This document shows, one piece after another, positions 44,875 to 54,693 of a DNA stretch of 64,000 nucleotides. This stretch comes from Pararhodobacter aggregans (GTDB lineage Bacteria > Pseudomonadota > Alphaproteobacteria > Rhodobacterales > Rhodobacteraceae). The notes beneath the pieces were generated by a model, which saw nothing but the letters and a program-made list of their open reading frames with translations, was not told the origin of the DNA and made no database searches. The position numbers were made by a program, and so were the translations under genes. Position 1 is the first letter of the stretch. Every line of letters starts with the position of its first letter. The stretch lies in contig NZ_QDDR01000003.1 in the NCBI RefSeq assembly GCF_003075525.1, positions 62,001 through 126,000 on the forward strand, written 5' to 3'.

Positions 44875-45846
44875 ATGAAGGATCTGGGGATGGAACTCCC
44901 GAGCTATGCCGATGTGGTGGCCGCGCAGGCGCGGATCGCGCCGCATGTGCACCGGACGCCGGTGCTGACCTCGCGGATGATGGATGAACAGGCCGGGGCC
45001 TCGCTGTTTTTCAAATGCGAGACTTTGCAGAAGGCCGGGGCCTTCAAGGCGCGCGGGGCCGCGAACGCGGTGTTCGGGCTGAGCGAGGCGCAGGCGGCGC
45101 GGGGGGTGGCCACGCATTCCTCGGGCAATCACGGGACCTGTCTGGCCTATGCCGCCGGGCGGCGGGGCATTCCCTGCACCGTGGTGATGCCGCGCACCGC
45201 GCCGCAGGCGAAGAAGGACGCCGTGCGCGGCTATGGCGGGCGGGTGGTGGAATGCGAGCCCTCGACCACATCCCGCGAGGCGGTCTTTGCCGGGGTGCTG
45301 GCCGAAACCGGGGCCGAATTCGTCCATCCCTACAACGACAAGCGGGTCATCGCCGGTCAGGGCACCTGTTCGCTGGAGCTGATCGAGCAGGCGCCGGATC
45401 TGGACGCGGTGATCGCGCCGATTGGCGGGGGCGGGATGGTCTCGGGCACCTGTCTGGCGCTGTCGCAGGCGGCACCGCGGGTGCGGATCTATGCCGCCGA
45501 GCCTGAACAGGCCGACGATGCGGCGCGCAGTTTCCGCGCCGGGCATATCATCGCTGACGACGCGCCGGTCACGGTGGCGGACGGGCTGAAAGTGCCGCTG
45601 AAGGCGCTGACCTGGCATTTCGTCAGCCGCCATGTCACCGATATCCTGACCGTCAGCGAGGCGGAGATCATCGCCGCCATGCTGCTGATCTGGAAGCGGC
45701 TGAAGATCATCGCCGAGCCTTCGAGCGCGGTGCCGCTGGCCGCCGTGCTGAAGAACCCCGCCTTGTTCGCCGGGCAGCGGGTCGGCATCATTCTCACCGG
45801 CAGCAATGTCGACCTCGACCGTCTGCCCTGGCAGCAAGGAGCCTGA
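44875..45846 (+). CDS. bhcB: beta-Hydroxyaspartate dehydratase BhcB
   Basis: 323 residues of the fold-type II PLP family (serine racemase/threonine dehydratase-like). PLP lysine K58 is in GAFKARGA, the catalytic Ser region SSGNHG at 82-87, the phosphate-binding glycine loop GGGGMVSG near 185, and a C-terminal TGSN. It dehydrates (2R,3S)-beta-hydroxyaspartate to iminosuccinate. The ATG directly follows the GGATATTTGGAGAACAAAG tail, whose GGAG serves as ribosome site. Confidence 0.92.
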   Translation: MKDLGMELPSYADVVAAQARIAPHVHRTPVLTSRMMDEQAGASLFFKCETLQKAGAFKARGAANAVFGLSEAQAARGVATHSSGNHGTCLAYAAGRRGIPCTVVMPRTAPQAKKDAVRGYGGRVVECEPSTTSREAVFAGVLAETGAEFVHPYNDKRVIAGQGTCSLELIEQAPDLDAVIAPIGGGGMVSGTCLALSQAAPRVRIYAAEPEQADDAARSFRAGHIIADDAPVTVADGLKVPLKALTWHFVSRHVTDILTVSEAEIIAAMLLIWKRLKIIAEPSSAVPLAAVLKNPALFAGQRVGIILTGSNVDLDRLPWQQGA

Positions 45847-45849
45847 GCC

Positions 45850-47004
45850 ATGAAAGATATCGCGGATCTGGAGGTCGGTTTCGATGTGCCCGCCCTGCCG
45901 GGGATGACGGAAGCCGAGATCGCGACGCCCTGTCTGGTGCTGGATCTGGACGCGCTGGAGCGCAATCTGCGCAAGATGGGGGCCTATGCCGCCGCCCACG
46001 GGATGCGGCTGCGGGTGCATGGCAAGATGCACAAATCGGTCGATGTCTACCGGTTGCAGGAGGAGATCGGCGGCGCCTGCGGCATCTGCTGCCAGAAGGT
46101 CAGCGAGGCCGAGGTCTTTGCCCGGGCCGGGGTCAGGGATGTGCTGGTCTCGAACCAGGTGCGGGGCGCGGCCAAGGTCGACCGGCTGGCGCGGCTGCCG
46201 ACGCTGGGCGCGCGCACGCTCTGCTGCGTCGACGATCCGGCGAATGTGGCCGAGCTGTCGGCGGCGGCGGTGCGGCACGGGACGCAGATCGAATGCCTGG
46301 TCGAGATTGATTGCGGCGCGGGGCGCTGCGGGGTTTCCTCGACCTCGGACGTGGTGGCGCTGGCCCGGGCCATCGACGCCGCGCCGGGGCTGAAATTCGC
46401 CGGGCTGCAGGCCTATCAGGGGGCGATGCAGCACCTCGACCGCTATGCCGACCGCAAGGCCAAGCTGGATGTCGCGGTGGCCATGGTGCGCGAGGCTGTC
46501 GAGGCGCTGGCGGCCGAGGGGCTGGACTGCGACATCGTCGGCGGCGGCGGCACCGGCAGTTATTATTTCGAGAGCGCCTCAGGCGTCTATAACGAGCTGC
46601 AATGCGGGTCCTACGCCTTCATGGATGCGGATTACGGCCGGATCCTCGATGAAGGCGGCCAGCGGATCGACCGCGGGGAATGGGAGAACGCGCTGTTCCT
46701 GCTGACCTCGGTCATGAGCCATGCGAAGGCCGATCGGGCGGTGGTCGACGCCGGGCTGAAGGCGCAATCGGTGGACAGTGGCTTGCCGGTGGTCTTCGGG
46801 CGGGACGACGTGCGCTATGTGAAATGTTCGGACGAGCATGGCGTCATCGAGGACCCTTCGGGCGCCCTGACGGTCGGCGACCGGCTGCGGCTGGTGCCGG
46901 GGCATTGCGATCCGACCTGCAACGTCCACGACTGGTATGTCGGCGTCCGGAACGGGGTGGTCGAGGTGGTCTGGCCCGTCTCGGCCCGCGGCAAGGCCTG
47001 GTGA
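45850..47004 (+). CDS. bhcC: beta-Hydroxyaspartate aldolase BhcC
   Basis: 384 residues, fold-type III (alanine-racemase-like) D-threonine aldolase/DSD1 family. PLP lysine K59 is in VHGKMHKS. The C-terminal metal site is in GHCDPTCNVHDWY near 355, with His and Cys ligands as in metal-dependent aldolases. It condenses glycine with glyoxylate to beta-hydroxyaspartate, the carbon-carbon forming step of the cycle. It starts 3 nt after bhcB and is probably translated with it. Confidence 0.92.
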   Translation: MKDIADLEVGFDVPALPGMTEAEIATPCLVLDLDALERNLRKMGAYAAAHGMRLRVHGKMHKSVDVYRLQEEIGGACGICCQKVSEAEVFARAGVRDVLVSNQVRGAAKVDRLARLPTLGARTLCCVDDPANVAELSAAAVRHGTQIECLVEIDCGAGRCGVSSTSDVVALARAIDAAPGLKFAGLQAYQGAMQHLDRYADRKAKLDVAVAMVREAVEALAAEGLDCDIVGGGGTGSYYFESASGVYNELQCGSYAFMDADYGRILDEGGQRIDRGEWENALFLLTSVMSHAKADRAVVDAGLKAQSVDSGLPVVFGRDDVRYVKCSDEHGVIEDPSGALTVGDRLRLVPGHCDPTCNVHDWYVGVRNGVVEVVWPVSARGKAW

Positions 47005-47009
47005 GGAAG

Positions 47010-47071
47010 CCGGGGGCATTCTGCCCCCGGACCCCCTGAGCGTATTTGGGACAAGATGATGAGGGTGCGGC
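47010..47071. repeat. G-rich hairpin element with GTATTTGG tail, copy 2
   Basis: CCGGGGGCA-TTC-TGCCCCCGG (47010-47030) followed by ACCCCCTGAGCGTATTTGGG and the bhcD ribosome site GATGAGGG. It has the same layout as the element ahead of bhcB. Confidence 0.65.
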
Positions 47072-48025
47072 ATGCTGGTGGTGCCTGAGCGGCTGATTGC
47101 CGGGCTGATGGGGCCGGACGAGGCCTTCGAGGCCGTGGCCGAGGTGTTCCGGCAGACGGCCGGGGGCGCGGCGCGGAACTTTCCGGTGGTGCGCGAGGCC
47201 CTGGGGGGCGGGCGGCAGTACGGGTTCAAATCGGGGATGGGCCCGGGGGCGCTGGGGGTCAAGGCAGGGGGCTATTTCCCCGGCAACGCGGCGCGCGGGA
47301 TCACCAACCACCAATCGGTGGTGACGCTTTTCGATCCCGAGACCGGGCGGCCCGAGGCGATGATCGGCGGCAATCTGTTGACCGCGCTGAGAACCGCGGC
47401 GGCGGCGGCGGTGTCCATCGACGCGCTGGCCCGGCCCGGGGCGCGGGTGCTGGGGATCGTCGGTGCCGGGCATCAGGCAGCGTTCCAGCTGCGCGCCGCG
47501 GCCCGGGTGCGGCGCTTCGAGCGGGTGATCGCCTGGAACCGGACGCCGGAGCGGCTGGCGGGGCTGGCGGCGGTCGCGGAGGAGCTGGGGCTGCCGTTCG
47601 AGGCGGTCCCGCTGGCAGGGATGCGCGAGGCGGAGGTCATCGTCACCATCACCTCTTCGCCGGCCTATGCCCTGGCGGCGGCACATGTCTCGCCCGGCAC
47701 GCATCTGGCCTGCATGGGCACCGACACGATCGGCAAGCAGGAGGTCGAGCCCGCCCTTCTCGGCGCGGCGCGGGTCTTCACCGACGAGCCCGCGCAATCG
47801 GTGACGCTGGGCGAGGCGCAGCACGCGGTGGCGCAGGGCTTGCTGGACCCCGCCCGCATCGTGCCGCTGGGCGCGGTCCTGACCGGCGAGGCCCCGGGGC
47901 GCGAGGATCCCGACCAGATCACCCTCTATGATGGCACCGGGGTCGGGCTTCAGGACCTCGCCGTCGCGGCAAGGGTGCTGGCGCTGGCCAAGGCACGCGG
48001 CCTCGCAATCCCGGTTGAGATTTGA
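47072..48025 (+). CDS. bhcD: Iminosuccinate reductase BhcD
   Basis: 317 residues of the ornithine cyclodeaminase/mu-crystallin family, with substrate-domain FKSGMGPGALGVKAGGYFPG near 50, NLLTALRTAAAAAVS near 107 and the NAD loop GIVGAGHQAAFQL near 128. In the beta-hydroxyaspartate cycle BhcD reduces iminosuccinate to L-aspartate, regenerating the amino donor for BhcA. Position as fourth gene in bhcABCD supports this over other family functions. Confidence 0.9.
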   Translation: MLVVPERLIAGLMGPDEAFEAVAEVFRQTAGGAARNFPVVREALGGGRQYGFKSGMGPGALGVKAGGYFPGNAARGITNHQSVVTLFDPETGRPEAMIGGNLLTALRTAAAAAVSIDALARPGARVLGIVGAGHQAAFQLRAAARVRRFERVIAWNRTPERLAGLAAVAEELGLPFEAVPLAGMREAEVIVTITSSPAYALAAAHVSPGTHLACMGTDTIGKQEVEPALLGAARVFTDEPAQSVTLGEAQHAVAQGLLDPARIVPLGAVLTGEAPGREDPDQITLYDGTGVGLQDLAVAARVLALAKARGLAIPVEI

Positions 48026-48069
48026 TCAAACCAAGCCTAGCAAGGGGGCCTCAGCCTTCGGAGGGTGCC

Positions 48070-49047
48070 ATGCGGGTGATGATCAACGGCTTCGGGCGGA
48101 TCGGGCGGACGGTACTGCGCGCCTGGCTGAAAGGCGGCTGGCCGGGGATCGAGATTGTCGCCATCAACGACATCGCCCCCGCCGAGACCTGCGCCTATCT
48201 TCTGGAATACGACAGCGTTTTCGGGCCCTTGGAGGGTGTGGCGCTGGAGGGCGAGACGCTGGTCGTCCAGGGCCGCCGCCTGCCGCTGACCCGGGTGTCG
48301 GACATCGGCACGCTGGACCTGTCGGGCGTCGATCTGGTGATGGAATGCACCGGCAAGGCCGAGTCGCGGGCGGTCGCCGAGGCCGGGCTCAGCGCCGGGG
48401 CGGCGCGGGTGCTGATCTCTGGCCCCTCGGACGCGGCGGATGCGACGCTGGTCCTTGGCGCGAATGACGCGCTGCTCACGCCCGCCCTGCGCGTGGTCTC
48501 GAACGCCTCCTGCACCACCAACGCGCTGGCGCCCCTGGCCCGTCTGCTGGACGAGGCCTTCGGGATCAGCGCCGGCTGGATGACGACGATCCATTGCTAC
48601 ACCGGCTCGCAACCCACCGTGGACGCGCCGCGCTCCTCGGACCCCGCGCGCAACCGGGCCGCGGCGCTGTCGATGGTGCCGACCACGACCAGCGCCGGGC
48701 GGCTTCTGGACCGGGTGCTGCCGACGCTCGAAGGAATCATCGAATGCGCCGCGGTGCGGGTGCCCACCGCCAGCGTCTCGGCCGTGGACCTCTGCGTCGT
48801 GCCGAAGCGCCGCGCGGGGGTCGAGGCGGTCAATGCCGTGCTGGAGGGCGCGGGCGGGGTGATCGGCTGGACCGCGAAGCCGCTGGTGTCGTCGGACCTG
48901 CGCGCCCGGCCCGAATCGATCGTCATGGCCCTGCCCGAGACGCGGGTCAGCGGTGCCGGGCTGATCCGGGTGTTCGGCTGGTACGACAACGAATGGGGCT
49001 TCTCGTGCCGCATGCTGGACATGGCTGAGCGGATGGGCGCGGCATGA
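48070..49047 (+). CDS. Glyceraldehyde-3-phosphate dehydrogenase-family enzyme
   Basis: 325 residues from ATG 48070 (after GGAGGGTGCC). NAD-binding start INGFGRIGRTVLRAW, catalytic Cys148 in SNASCTTNALAP, substrate-binding stretch THHCYTG-like IHCYTGSQPTVDAP near 175, and C-terminal WYDNEWGFSCRMLDMAERM. It could be GapA/GapB or erythrose-4-phosphate dehydrogenase; divergence around 185-200 (ARNRAAALSMVPTTTSAG) leaves this open. It begins 44 nt after bhcD and overlaps the next gene (ATGA), so it may be part of the bhc transcript. That is unexpected for a glycolytic enzyme. Confidence 0.85.
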   Translation: MRVMINGFGRIGRTVLRAWLKGGWPGIEIVAINDIAPAETCAYLLEYDSVFGPLEGVALEGETLVVQGRRLPLTRVSDIGTLDLSGVDLVMECTGKAESRAVAEAGLSAGAARVLISGPSDAADATLVLGANDALLTPALRVVSNASCTTNALAPLARLLDEAFGISAGWMTTIHCYTGSQPTVDAPRSSDPARNRAAALSMVPTTTSAGRLLDRVLPTLEGIIECAAVRVPTASVSAVDLCVVPKRRAGVEAVNAVLEGAGGVIGWTAKPLVSSDLRARPESIVMALPETRVSGAGLIRVFGWYDNEWGFSCRMLDMAERMGAA

Positions 49048-49810
49048 TTACCATCGCCGACGCCATCCTGCATGCCTTCGACCGCGGCCAGCCGATGGCG
49101 CCGATCACCGACTCCGACCCGGGGTTCGACCTGCCCCGCGCCTATCAGGCGCAGGCGCTGCTGACCGCGGCCCGGGTCCGGCGCGGCGCCCGGGTGGTCG
49201 GGGTGAAAACCGGCTTCACCAACACCACGATCTGGGACGAGTACAACGTCCACGCCCCGATCCACGGGCCGGTCTTCGACACGACCTGGCGCACGGGACC
49301 CCTGGCCCTCGCCCCCTTCCTCGAACCCCGGATCGAGCCCGAGATTGTGCTGAAGCTCGGCGCCTCGCCCGCGCCCGGCATGGGGCCGGAGGCGCTGAAA
49401 ACCTGCGTCGCCGAGGTCGCGCGCGGGTTCGAGATCGTGCACTCCCCCTTCCCCGGCTGGCGTTTCCGCGCGCCCGATACCGTGACGAGGGCGCCCTGCA
49501 CGGCGCCCTCGTCACCGGCGATTTCGTCCCGGCCACGCCCGGGCTCCTCGACGCGCTCGCCGATCTCGACGTCACGCTCCTCTGCGACGGCGCCGCCATG
49601 GACCGGGGCCATTCCCGCAACGTCCTGGGTCTCGGGCCGCTCGCCGCGCTGGCCGATCTGGTGGCGCAACGGGGCGAGGACCGGCTGCCGGCGGGCTGGA
49701 TCGTCTCGACCGGCACGCTGACCCGCGCCCTGCCCATCGCCCCCGGCCAGAGCTGGACCACCACCATCGACGGCGCCGACCTCCCGCCGCTGACCCTTGC
49801 CCTGACCTGA
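49044..49810 (+). pseudogene. 2-keto-4-pentenoate hydratase/FAH-fold gene with frameshift
   Basis: The frame opening at ATG 49044 encodes a good family match up to GWRFRAPDTV (about residue 147): PITDSDPGF, ARVVGVKTGFTN, and PRIEPEIVLKLG with metal-binding Glu residues. It then turns into Ser/Arg/Pro-rich nonsense. From about 49487 the family sequence resumes one frame over (GALHGALVTGDFV, LCDGAAMDRGHSRNVLG) and runs to the stop at 49810. One base is missing near 49485. Joined, it would be about 255 residues, normal length. Either a genuine inactivation or a sequencing error. The start overlaps the upstream dehydrogenase gene. Confidence 0.8.
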
Positions 49811-49824
49811 CCCCTTCTTTGCGC

Positions 49825-49881
49825 TCCAAATATCCCGGGGGGTGAATGCGCGGCACGCGCAGAGGGGGGCTGGCCCCCCTC
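49825..49881. repeat. G-rich hairpin element, copy 3 (inverted)
   Basis: TCCAAATATCCCGGGGGG (the reverse of the CCCGGGATATTTGGA tail), then a G6/C6 hairpin GAGGGGGGC...GCCCCCCTC (49862-49881). It points opposite to copies 1 and 2 and lies between the hydratase and cobQ genes. Confidence 0.65.
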
Positions 49882-49924
49882 CCTTTCCCCGCGCTAACAC
49901 AGGAACGAAGCAAGGGGTGAGGCG

Positions 49925-51382
49925 ATGACGGCGACAGTGATGATCCAGGGCGCGGGCTCGAATGTCGGCAAGTCGCTGCTGGTGGCGGGCTTCGCGCGGG
50001 TCTTTGCCCGGCGGGGGCTCAGCGTGCGGCCCTTCAAGCCGCAGAACATGTCGAACAACGCCGCCGTCACCCCGGAGGGGGCCGAGATCGGCCGGGCGCA
50101 GGCGCTGCAGGCCATGGCCTGCGGCGTGCCGCCGTCCGTTCACATGAACCCGATCCTGCTGAAACCCGAATCCGAGACCGGCGCGCAGGTGATCGTCCAG
50201 GGCGCCCGCTTCGCCACCTGCAAGGCGCGGGAATATTCCGCGCTGAAGCCGCAACTCATGGCCCCGGTGCTGGACAGTTTCGCCCGGCTGACGGCCGAGG
50301 CCGATCTGGTCATTGTCGAGGGCGCGGGCAGCCCGGCCGAGGTCAATCTGCGCGCGGGCGACATCGCCAACATGGGCTTTGCGCAGGCCGCCCGGGTGCC
50401 GGTGGTGCTGACCGGCGACATCGACCGGGGCGGGGTCATCGCCCAGATCGTCGGCACGCAGGCGGTGCTGGATCAGGCCGACAACGCGCTTATCAAGGGC
50501 TTTCTCATCAACAAGTTCCGGGGCGATCCCCGGCTTTTCGACGATGGCTACCGGATGATTGCCGAGCGGACCGGCTGGCAGGGTCTGGGCGTGCTGCCGT
50601 GGTTCGCCGATGCCCACCGCCTGCCGGCCGAGGATGCCGCCGACCTGCGCCGCAAGAGCGCGGGCACCGGGTTCCGCATCGTCGTGCCGCAGCTCAATCG
50701 GATCGCCAATTTCGACGATCTCGACCCGCTGATGGCCGAACCCGGCGTCAGCGTCGAGGTGATCGCCCCCGGCCTGCCGCTGCCGGTCGAGGCCGATCTG
50801 ATCCTGATCCCCGGCTCCAAATCCACCATCGCCGACCTCGCCCATTTCCGGGCGCAGGGCTGGGACATCGACCTTCAGGCGGCGCTGCGGCGGGGCGCCA
50901 AAGTCCTCGGCCTCTGCGGCGGCTACCAGATGCTGGGCCGCTCCATCGCCGACCCCGAGGGGATCGAGGGCGCGCCGGGCTCTGTCCCCGGCCTCGGCCT
51001 CCTGGACGTGGACACCGTCATGACCCCGGAAAAGCGGGTGACGCTGACCGAGGCGGTGCATGCGGCCTCGGGCGAGGCGGCGCAGGGGTATGAGATCCAC
51101 ATCGGCCGGACCGAGGGGCCGGACCGCGCGCGGCCCCTTTTCACCGTCGATGGCCAGCCGGAAGGGGCGATCCGGGCCGACGGGCGGGTCATGGGCAGCT
51201 ACCTGCACGGGCTCTTCGGCGCGGACGGGTTCCGGCGGGCGTTTCTGGCCGGGCTGGGGGCGACCACCGGCAACGCCTCCTACGCCGAGGGGGTGGAGGA
51301 GGCGCTGGAAAAGCTGGCCGATCATCTGGAGGCCCATGCCGATTGCGCGGGCCTGCTGGAGATAGCCCGCCGGGGCCTCTGA
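49925..51382 (+). CDS. cobQ: Adenosylcobyric acid (cobyrate) synthase CobQ
   Basis: 485 residues. An N-terminal dethiobiotin-synthetase-like ATPase domain starts [20 protein letters not shown] with P-loop, then [15 protein letters not shown] class I glutamine amidotransferase-like domain covers about 255-445, with nucleophile Cys in [10 protein letters not shown] near 330 and the catalytic His in GSYLHGLF near 425. It amidates cobyrinic acid side chains in cobalamin synthesis. No other cob gene or cobalamin riboswitch is nearby, so it is an isolated member. Confidence 0.93.
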   Translation: MTATVMIQGAGSNVGKSLLVAGFARVFARRGLSVRPFKPQNMSNNAAVTPEGAEIGRAQALQAMACGVPPSVHMNPILLKPESETGAQVIVQGARFATCKAREYSALKPQLMAPVLDSFARLTAEADLVIVEGAGSPAEVNLRAGDIANMGFAQAARVPVVLTGDIDRGGVIAQIVGTQAVLDQADNALIKGFLINKFRGDPRLFDDGYRMIAERTGWQGLGVLPWFADAHRLPAEDAADLRRKSAGTGFRIVVPQLNRIANFDDLDPLMAEPGVSVEVIAPGLPLPVEADLILIPGSKSTIADLAHFRAQGWDIDLQAALRRGAKVLGLCGGYQMLGRSIADPEGIEGAPGSVPGLGLLDVDTVMTPEKRVTLTEAVHAASGEAAQGYEIHIGRTEGPDRARPLFTVDGQPEGAIRADGRVMGSYLHGLFGADGFRRAFLAGLGATTGNASYAEGVEEALEKLADHLEAHADCAGLLEIARRGL

Positions 51383-51453
51383 CCCGCGTCCCGGGTTTCC
51401 TTTGTCGCGCCTTGGCGCTAAGCCTCTGGGAACCAAGTTTCACAGGCTGATCC

Positions 51454-52791
51454 ATGACCCAAGACCTCGCCCATGCCCTTCTCGATGCCGCCCGCAAGGC
51501 CGGGGCCGATGCCGCCGACGCGCTGGTGATCGAGGGCACGGCGCTGTCCATCGACGTGCGCGAGGGGCGGCTGGAGCATGCCGAACGGGCCGAGGGGCTG
51601 GACCTGGGCCTGCGGGTGCTGATCGGGCGGCGGCAGGCCTGCGTGTCCTCCTCGGATGCCAGGCCCGAAACGCTGGCGATGATGGCCGAACGCGCCGTCG
51701 CCATGGCCCACGAGGCGCCCGAGGATCCCTACGCGGGCCTCGCCGATCCCGGCCAGCTGAGCGCCCGGCGCGATGGCGAGGGGCTGGATCTGTTCGACCC
51801 CGCCGCCGAACCCGACCCCGCCGCGCTGGAAGACGACGCCCGCCGGGCCGAGGCCGCCGCCCGCGCCGTGCCCGGCATCAGCCAGATCGACCAGTCGGGC
51901 GCCAGCTATTCGCGCCGCACGATCCATCTGGCCGCGACCAACGGCTTTGTCGGTGGCTATCAGCGGTCCACGCGCAACACTTCCTGCGTCGCCATCACCG
52001 GCGAGGGCACGGGGATGGAGCGCGACTGGTCCAGCGAAAGCCGCATCTTCCAGGCCGACCTGCCCAGCCCCGAGGCGATCGGCACCGAAGCGGGCCAGCG
52101 CGCCGCCGCCCGCAAGGGCAGCCGCAAGCCGCCGTCGGGCGCCTTTCCGGTGCTTTATGACGAGCGCGTGGCCTCCTCGCTGATCGGGCATCTGACCTCG
52201 GCGATCAACGGCACCGCCATCAGCCGCGGCGCCAGCTGGCTGCGCGATGCGCTGGGCCAGCCGGTGCTGCCCCGGGGCTTCACGCTGACTGAGGATCCGC
52301 TGCGCCGCCGCATCGCCGGAACCCGCCCCTTTGACGCCGAGGGGCTGGCGACGGCCCGGCGCCTCTGGGTCGAGGACGGGGTGCTGCAAGGCTGGGTGCT
52401 GGACCTTGCGACGGCGCGGAAACTGGGGCTGGAAAGCACCTCGAACGCGGCGCGCGGCCCCTCGGCCCCGCCTTCGCCCAGCCTGTCCAATCTGGCGCTG
52501 AGCCAGGGGACGGCCAGCCGCGCCGATCTGATCGCGGGCATGGGGACGGGCCTGCTGATTACCTCGCTGATCGGCTCGACCATCAACCCGACGACCGGTG
52601 ATTATTCGCGCGGCGCCTCGGGCTTCTGGATCGAGAACGGCGAAATCGCCTATCCGGTCAACGAATGCACCATCGCCGGCAATCTGCGCGACATGCTGAT
52701 GCGGATGACGGCGGCGAATGACGCGCGCGCGCACCTCTCCACGCAGGTGCCGTCGCTTCTGGTCGAGGGCCTGACGATTGCCGGCGCGTGA
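51454..52791 (+). CDS. pmbA: TldD/PmbA family metalloprotease (PmbA-like)
   Basis: 445 residues with PmbA features: ALSIDVREGRLEHAERAEG near residue 28, the GLDLGLRVLIGRRQACVS segment, a central ATNGFVGGYQRS near 170, and the C-terminal metal-site region NPTTGDYSRGASGFWIENG near 380. It works with TldD in maturation or degradation of small peptides. The gene overlaps the next one by 14 nt. Confidence 0.88.
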   Translation: MTQDLAHALLDAARKAGADAADALVIEGTALSIDVREGRLEHAERAEGLDLGLRVLIGRRQACVSSSDARPETLAMMAERAVAMAHEAPEDPYAGLADPGQLSARRDGEGLDLFDPAAEPDPAALEDDARRAEAAARAVPGISQIDQSGASYSRRTIHLAATNGFVGGYQRSTRNTSCVAITGEGTGMERDWSSESRIFQADLPSPEAIGTEAGQRAAARKGSRKPPSGAFPVLYDERVASSLIGHLTSAINGTAISRGASWLRDALGQPVLPRGFTLTEDPLRRRIAGTRPFDAEGLATARRLWVEDGVLQGWVLDLATARKLGLESTSNAARGPSAPPSPSLSNLALSQGTASRADLIAGMGTGLLITSLIGSTINPTTGDYSRGASGFWIENGEIAYPVNECTIAGNLRDMLMRMTAANDARAHLSTQVPSLLVEGLTIAGA

Positions 52792-53584
52792 CGGCGATCT
52801 GGCCGATCTCCAGCTTCTGACCGAGGCCGCGCAGGCGGCGGGTGCCATTGCGCGGCGGTTCTTCGACGGCGAGGCCAAGGTCTGGGACAAGGGCGACGGG
52901 CAGGGCCCGGTGACCGAAGCCGACCTGGCGGTGAACGAGCATCTGCACGGCTTTCTGGGCCAGGCCCGGCCCGGCTATGGCTGGCTGTCCGAGGAGAGCA
53001 ACCCGCTGGGCAACCTCGCCCGCCTCGCGCACGAGCGTTGCTTCGTCATCGATCCGATCGACGGCACGCGGTCCTTCATCGACCGTCAGCCCGGTTTCGC
53101 CCATGCGCTGGCGGTGACGGACAAGGGCGCGCCCGTGGCGGCGGTGGTGCATCTGCCGATGCTGGACCTGACCTATGCCGCGGTGCGGGGCGGGGGCGCC
53201 ACGCTGAACGGCAAGCCCATCGCCGCCACCCAGCCCGAGGGGCCCTTGGGGGCGACGATGCTGGTGGCGCGCCCGGCCCTCGACCCGGTGCACTGGCCGG
53301 GCGGCGTGCCGCCGGTGAAGCGCGAATTCCGGCCCTCGCTGGCCTGGCGGCTGGCGCTGGTCGGTGAAGGCCGCTTCGATTCCATGCTGACGATCCGCGA
53401 TTCCTGGGATTGGGACATCGCGGGCGCGGCGCTGATCGCCACCGAGGCGGGCGCCCGCGTCACCGACCGCCACGGCCATCCCCTGCGCTTCAACCGGGCC
53501 GAGGCCCGCAGCCCCGGCGTGGTCGCCGCGGGCCCGGCGCTGCATGCGGCGCTGATGGCGGGCCTGACCGGGGACGCGGCCTGA
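52778..53584 (+). CDS. cysQ: 3'(2'),5'-bisphosphate nucleotidase / inositol-monophosphatase family (CysQ-like)
   Basis: 268 residues with the lithium-sensitive phosphatase motifs: metal site ERCFVIDPIDGTRSF near 85 (DPIDGT) and WDWDIAGAALIATEAG near 205. It hydrolyses PAP in sulfur assimilation if truly CysQ; inositol monophosphatase-like activity is possible. It starts inside the end of pmbA and its stop overlaps the next gene start (TGATG). Confidence 0.82.
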   Translation: MPARDGDLADLQLLTEAAQAAGAIARRFFDGEAKVWDKGDGQGPVTEADLAVNEHLHGFLGQARPGYGWLSEESNPLGNLARLAHERCFVIDPIDGTRSFIDRQPGFAHALAVTDKGAPVAAVVHLPMLDLTYAAVRGGGATLNGKPIAATQPEGPLGATMLVARPALDPVHWPGGVPPVKREFRPSLAWRLALVGEGRFDSMLTIRDSWDWDIAGAALIATEAGARVTDRHGHPLRFNRAEARSPGVVAAGPALHAALMAGLTGDAA

Positions 53585-54693
53585 TGCCCGCCGCGACACC
53601 CGCCCGCGGTGTCTGGTTGCACGCCACCGACGCCGCGCTGACCGGAGCGCTGCGGGTGCTGGCCCGGCAGCTGGCCGAGCGTCCCGATGCGCCCCCGACC
53701 TGGGTCACGGGCGATGCCGCGGCGCCGGGACCGGGCGAGGATCTGCGCGCCATTGACGCCGCTTTCGACCGTTTCCCGACCCGGCTGCTGGTGCTGGCGG
53801 GCCCGGCGCTGCCCGCGGCGCTGATGGACCGCGCCCGCGCCCGCAACATCGCCCTGATGCTGGTCGAGGCGGTGCCGCCCGGCGCCCGCGGCGGCTGGCG
53901 GCTTTTCGGCGCGCAGCCGCGCGGCCAGCTGGGCCGCTTCCAGCAGATCCACGCCCGGGACGAGGCCGCCGCCACCGCGCTGCGCCGTCAGGTCAGGGAC
54001 GCGGTGCCGGTCCTGCCGACCGGGCGGCTCGCGCGCTTTGCCCCGGTGCCGGGCTGCAACATCCAGGAGCTGGACGCGATGCGCCAGTCGATCGGGGCCC
54101 GCCCGGTTTGGCTGGCCCATGACCTGCCCGAGGCCGAGGCCGACGCGGCCTTCCTCGCCCATTCCCACGCCCTGCGCCGCGCCCATCGCCTGCTGATGAT
54201 CGCCCAGCCGCGCGACCCCGCCGGGGGCGCCACGCTGGCCAGCCGCGCGGCCGAGGTGGGGTTCGTCTGCGCCCGCCGGTCGGCCGACGAGGAGATCGAC
54301 GAGACGACGCAGGTCTATGTCGCCGATGCAGGCGACGATCCGGGGCTTTTCCTGCGGCTGGCGCCGGTCACCTTCCTCGGCGGCTCGCTGACCGCGGGGG
54401 CGCCGATCCCCTCGCCGGTGATCCCGGCGGCGCTGGGTTCGGCGCTGGTCTTCGGCCCGCATGCCGAGGGCGACGAGGGCCGCTTCATGGACCAGCTGCG
54501 CACGCAGGGCGGCGGGCGGCAGATCAACGGGCCGTCGGACCTCGGCCCGGCGGTCAGCGCGTTGCTCTCGCCCGAGGCGGGGGCCGATGCGGCGCTCAGG
54601 GCCTGGTCGCTGGCGACCGACGGGTCCGAGGCGACCCTCGCCGTGGCCGATGCGATCTGCGACTGGCTGACGCTGAACGGGGGACGGGGATGA
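53584..54693 (+). CDS. Kdo-transferase-like glycosyltransferase (WaaA/KdtA N-terminal type)
   Basis: 369 residues. A GT30-type N-terminal domain ([21 protein letters not shown] near 115) is followed by a GT-B C-terminal domain with [18 protein letters not shown] near 265, the counterpart of the FVGGSL...HNP site of Kdo transferases, and [14 protein letters not shown]. It is shorter and more divergent than classical WaaA. The immediately following lpxK strongly supports a role in lipid A/Kdo core assembly at the inner membrane. Confidence 0.75.
   Translation: MPAATPARGVWLHATDAALTGALRVLARQLAERPDAPPTWVTGDAAAPGPGEDLRAIDAAFDRFPTRLLVLAGPALPAALMDRARARNIALMLVEAVPPGARGGWRLFGAQPRGQLGRFQQIHARDEAAATALRRQVRDAVPVLPTGRLARFAPVPGCNIQELDAMRQSIGARPVWLAHDLPEAEADAAFLAHSHALRRAHRLLMIAQPRDPAGGATLASRAAEVGFVCARRSADEEIDETTQVYVADAGDDPGLFLRLAPVTFLGGSLTAGAPIPSPVIPAALGSALVFGPHAEGDEGRFMDQLRTQGGGRQINGPSDLGPAVSALLSPEAGADAALRAWSLATDGSEATLAVADAICDWLTLNGGRG

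Noticed and set aside
49044-49810. Programmed ribosomal frameshifting in the hydratase-family gene
   Set aside because: No slippery heptamer is seen at the junction near 49485, and the family is not known to use recoding; a deletion or sequencing error is simpler.
49811-49924. Cobalamin riboswitch upstream of cobQ
   Set aside because: No B12-box-like sequence or junction structure; the region is a G-rich hairpin repeat.
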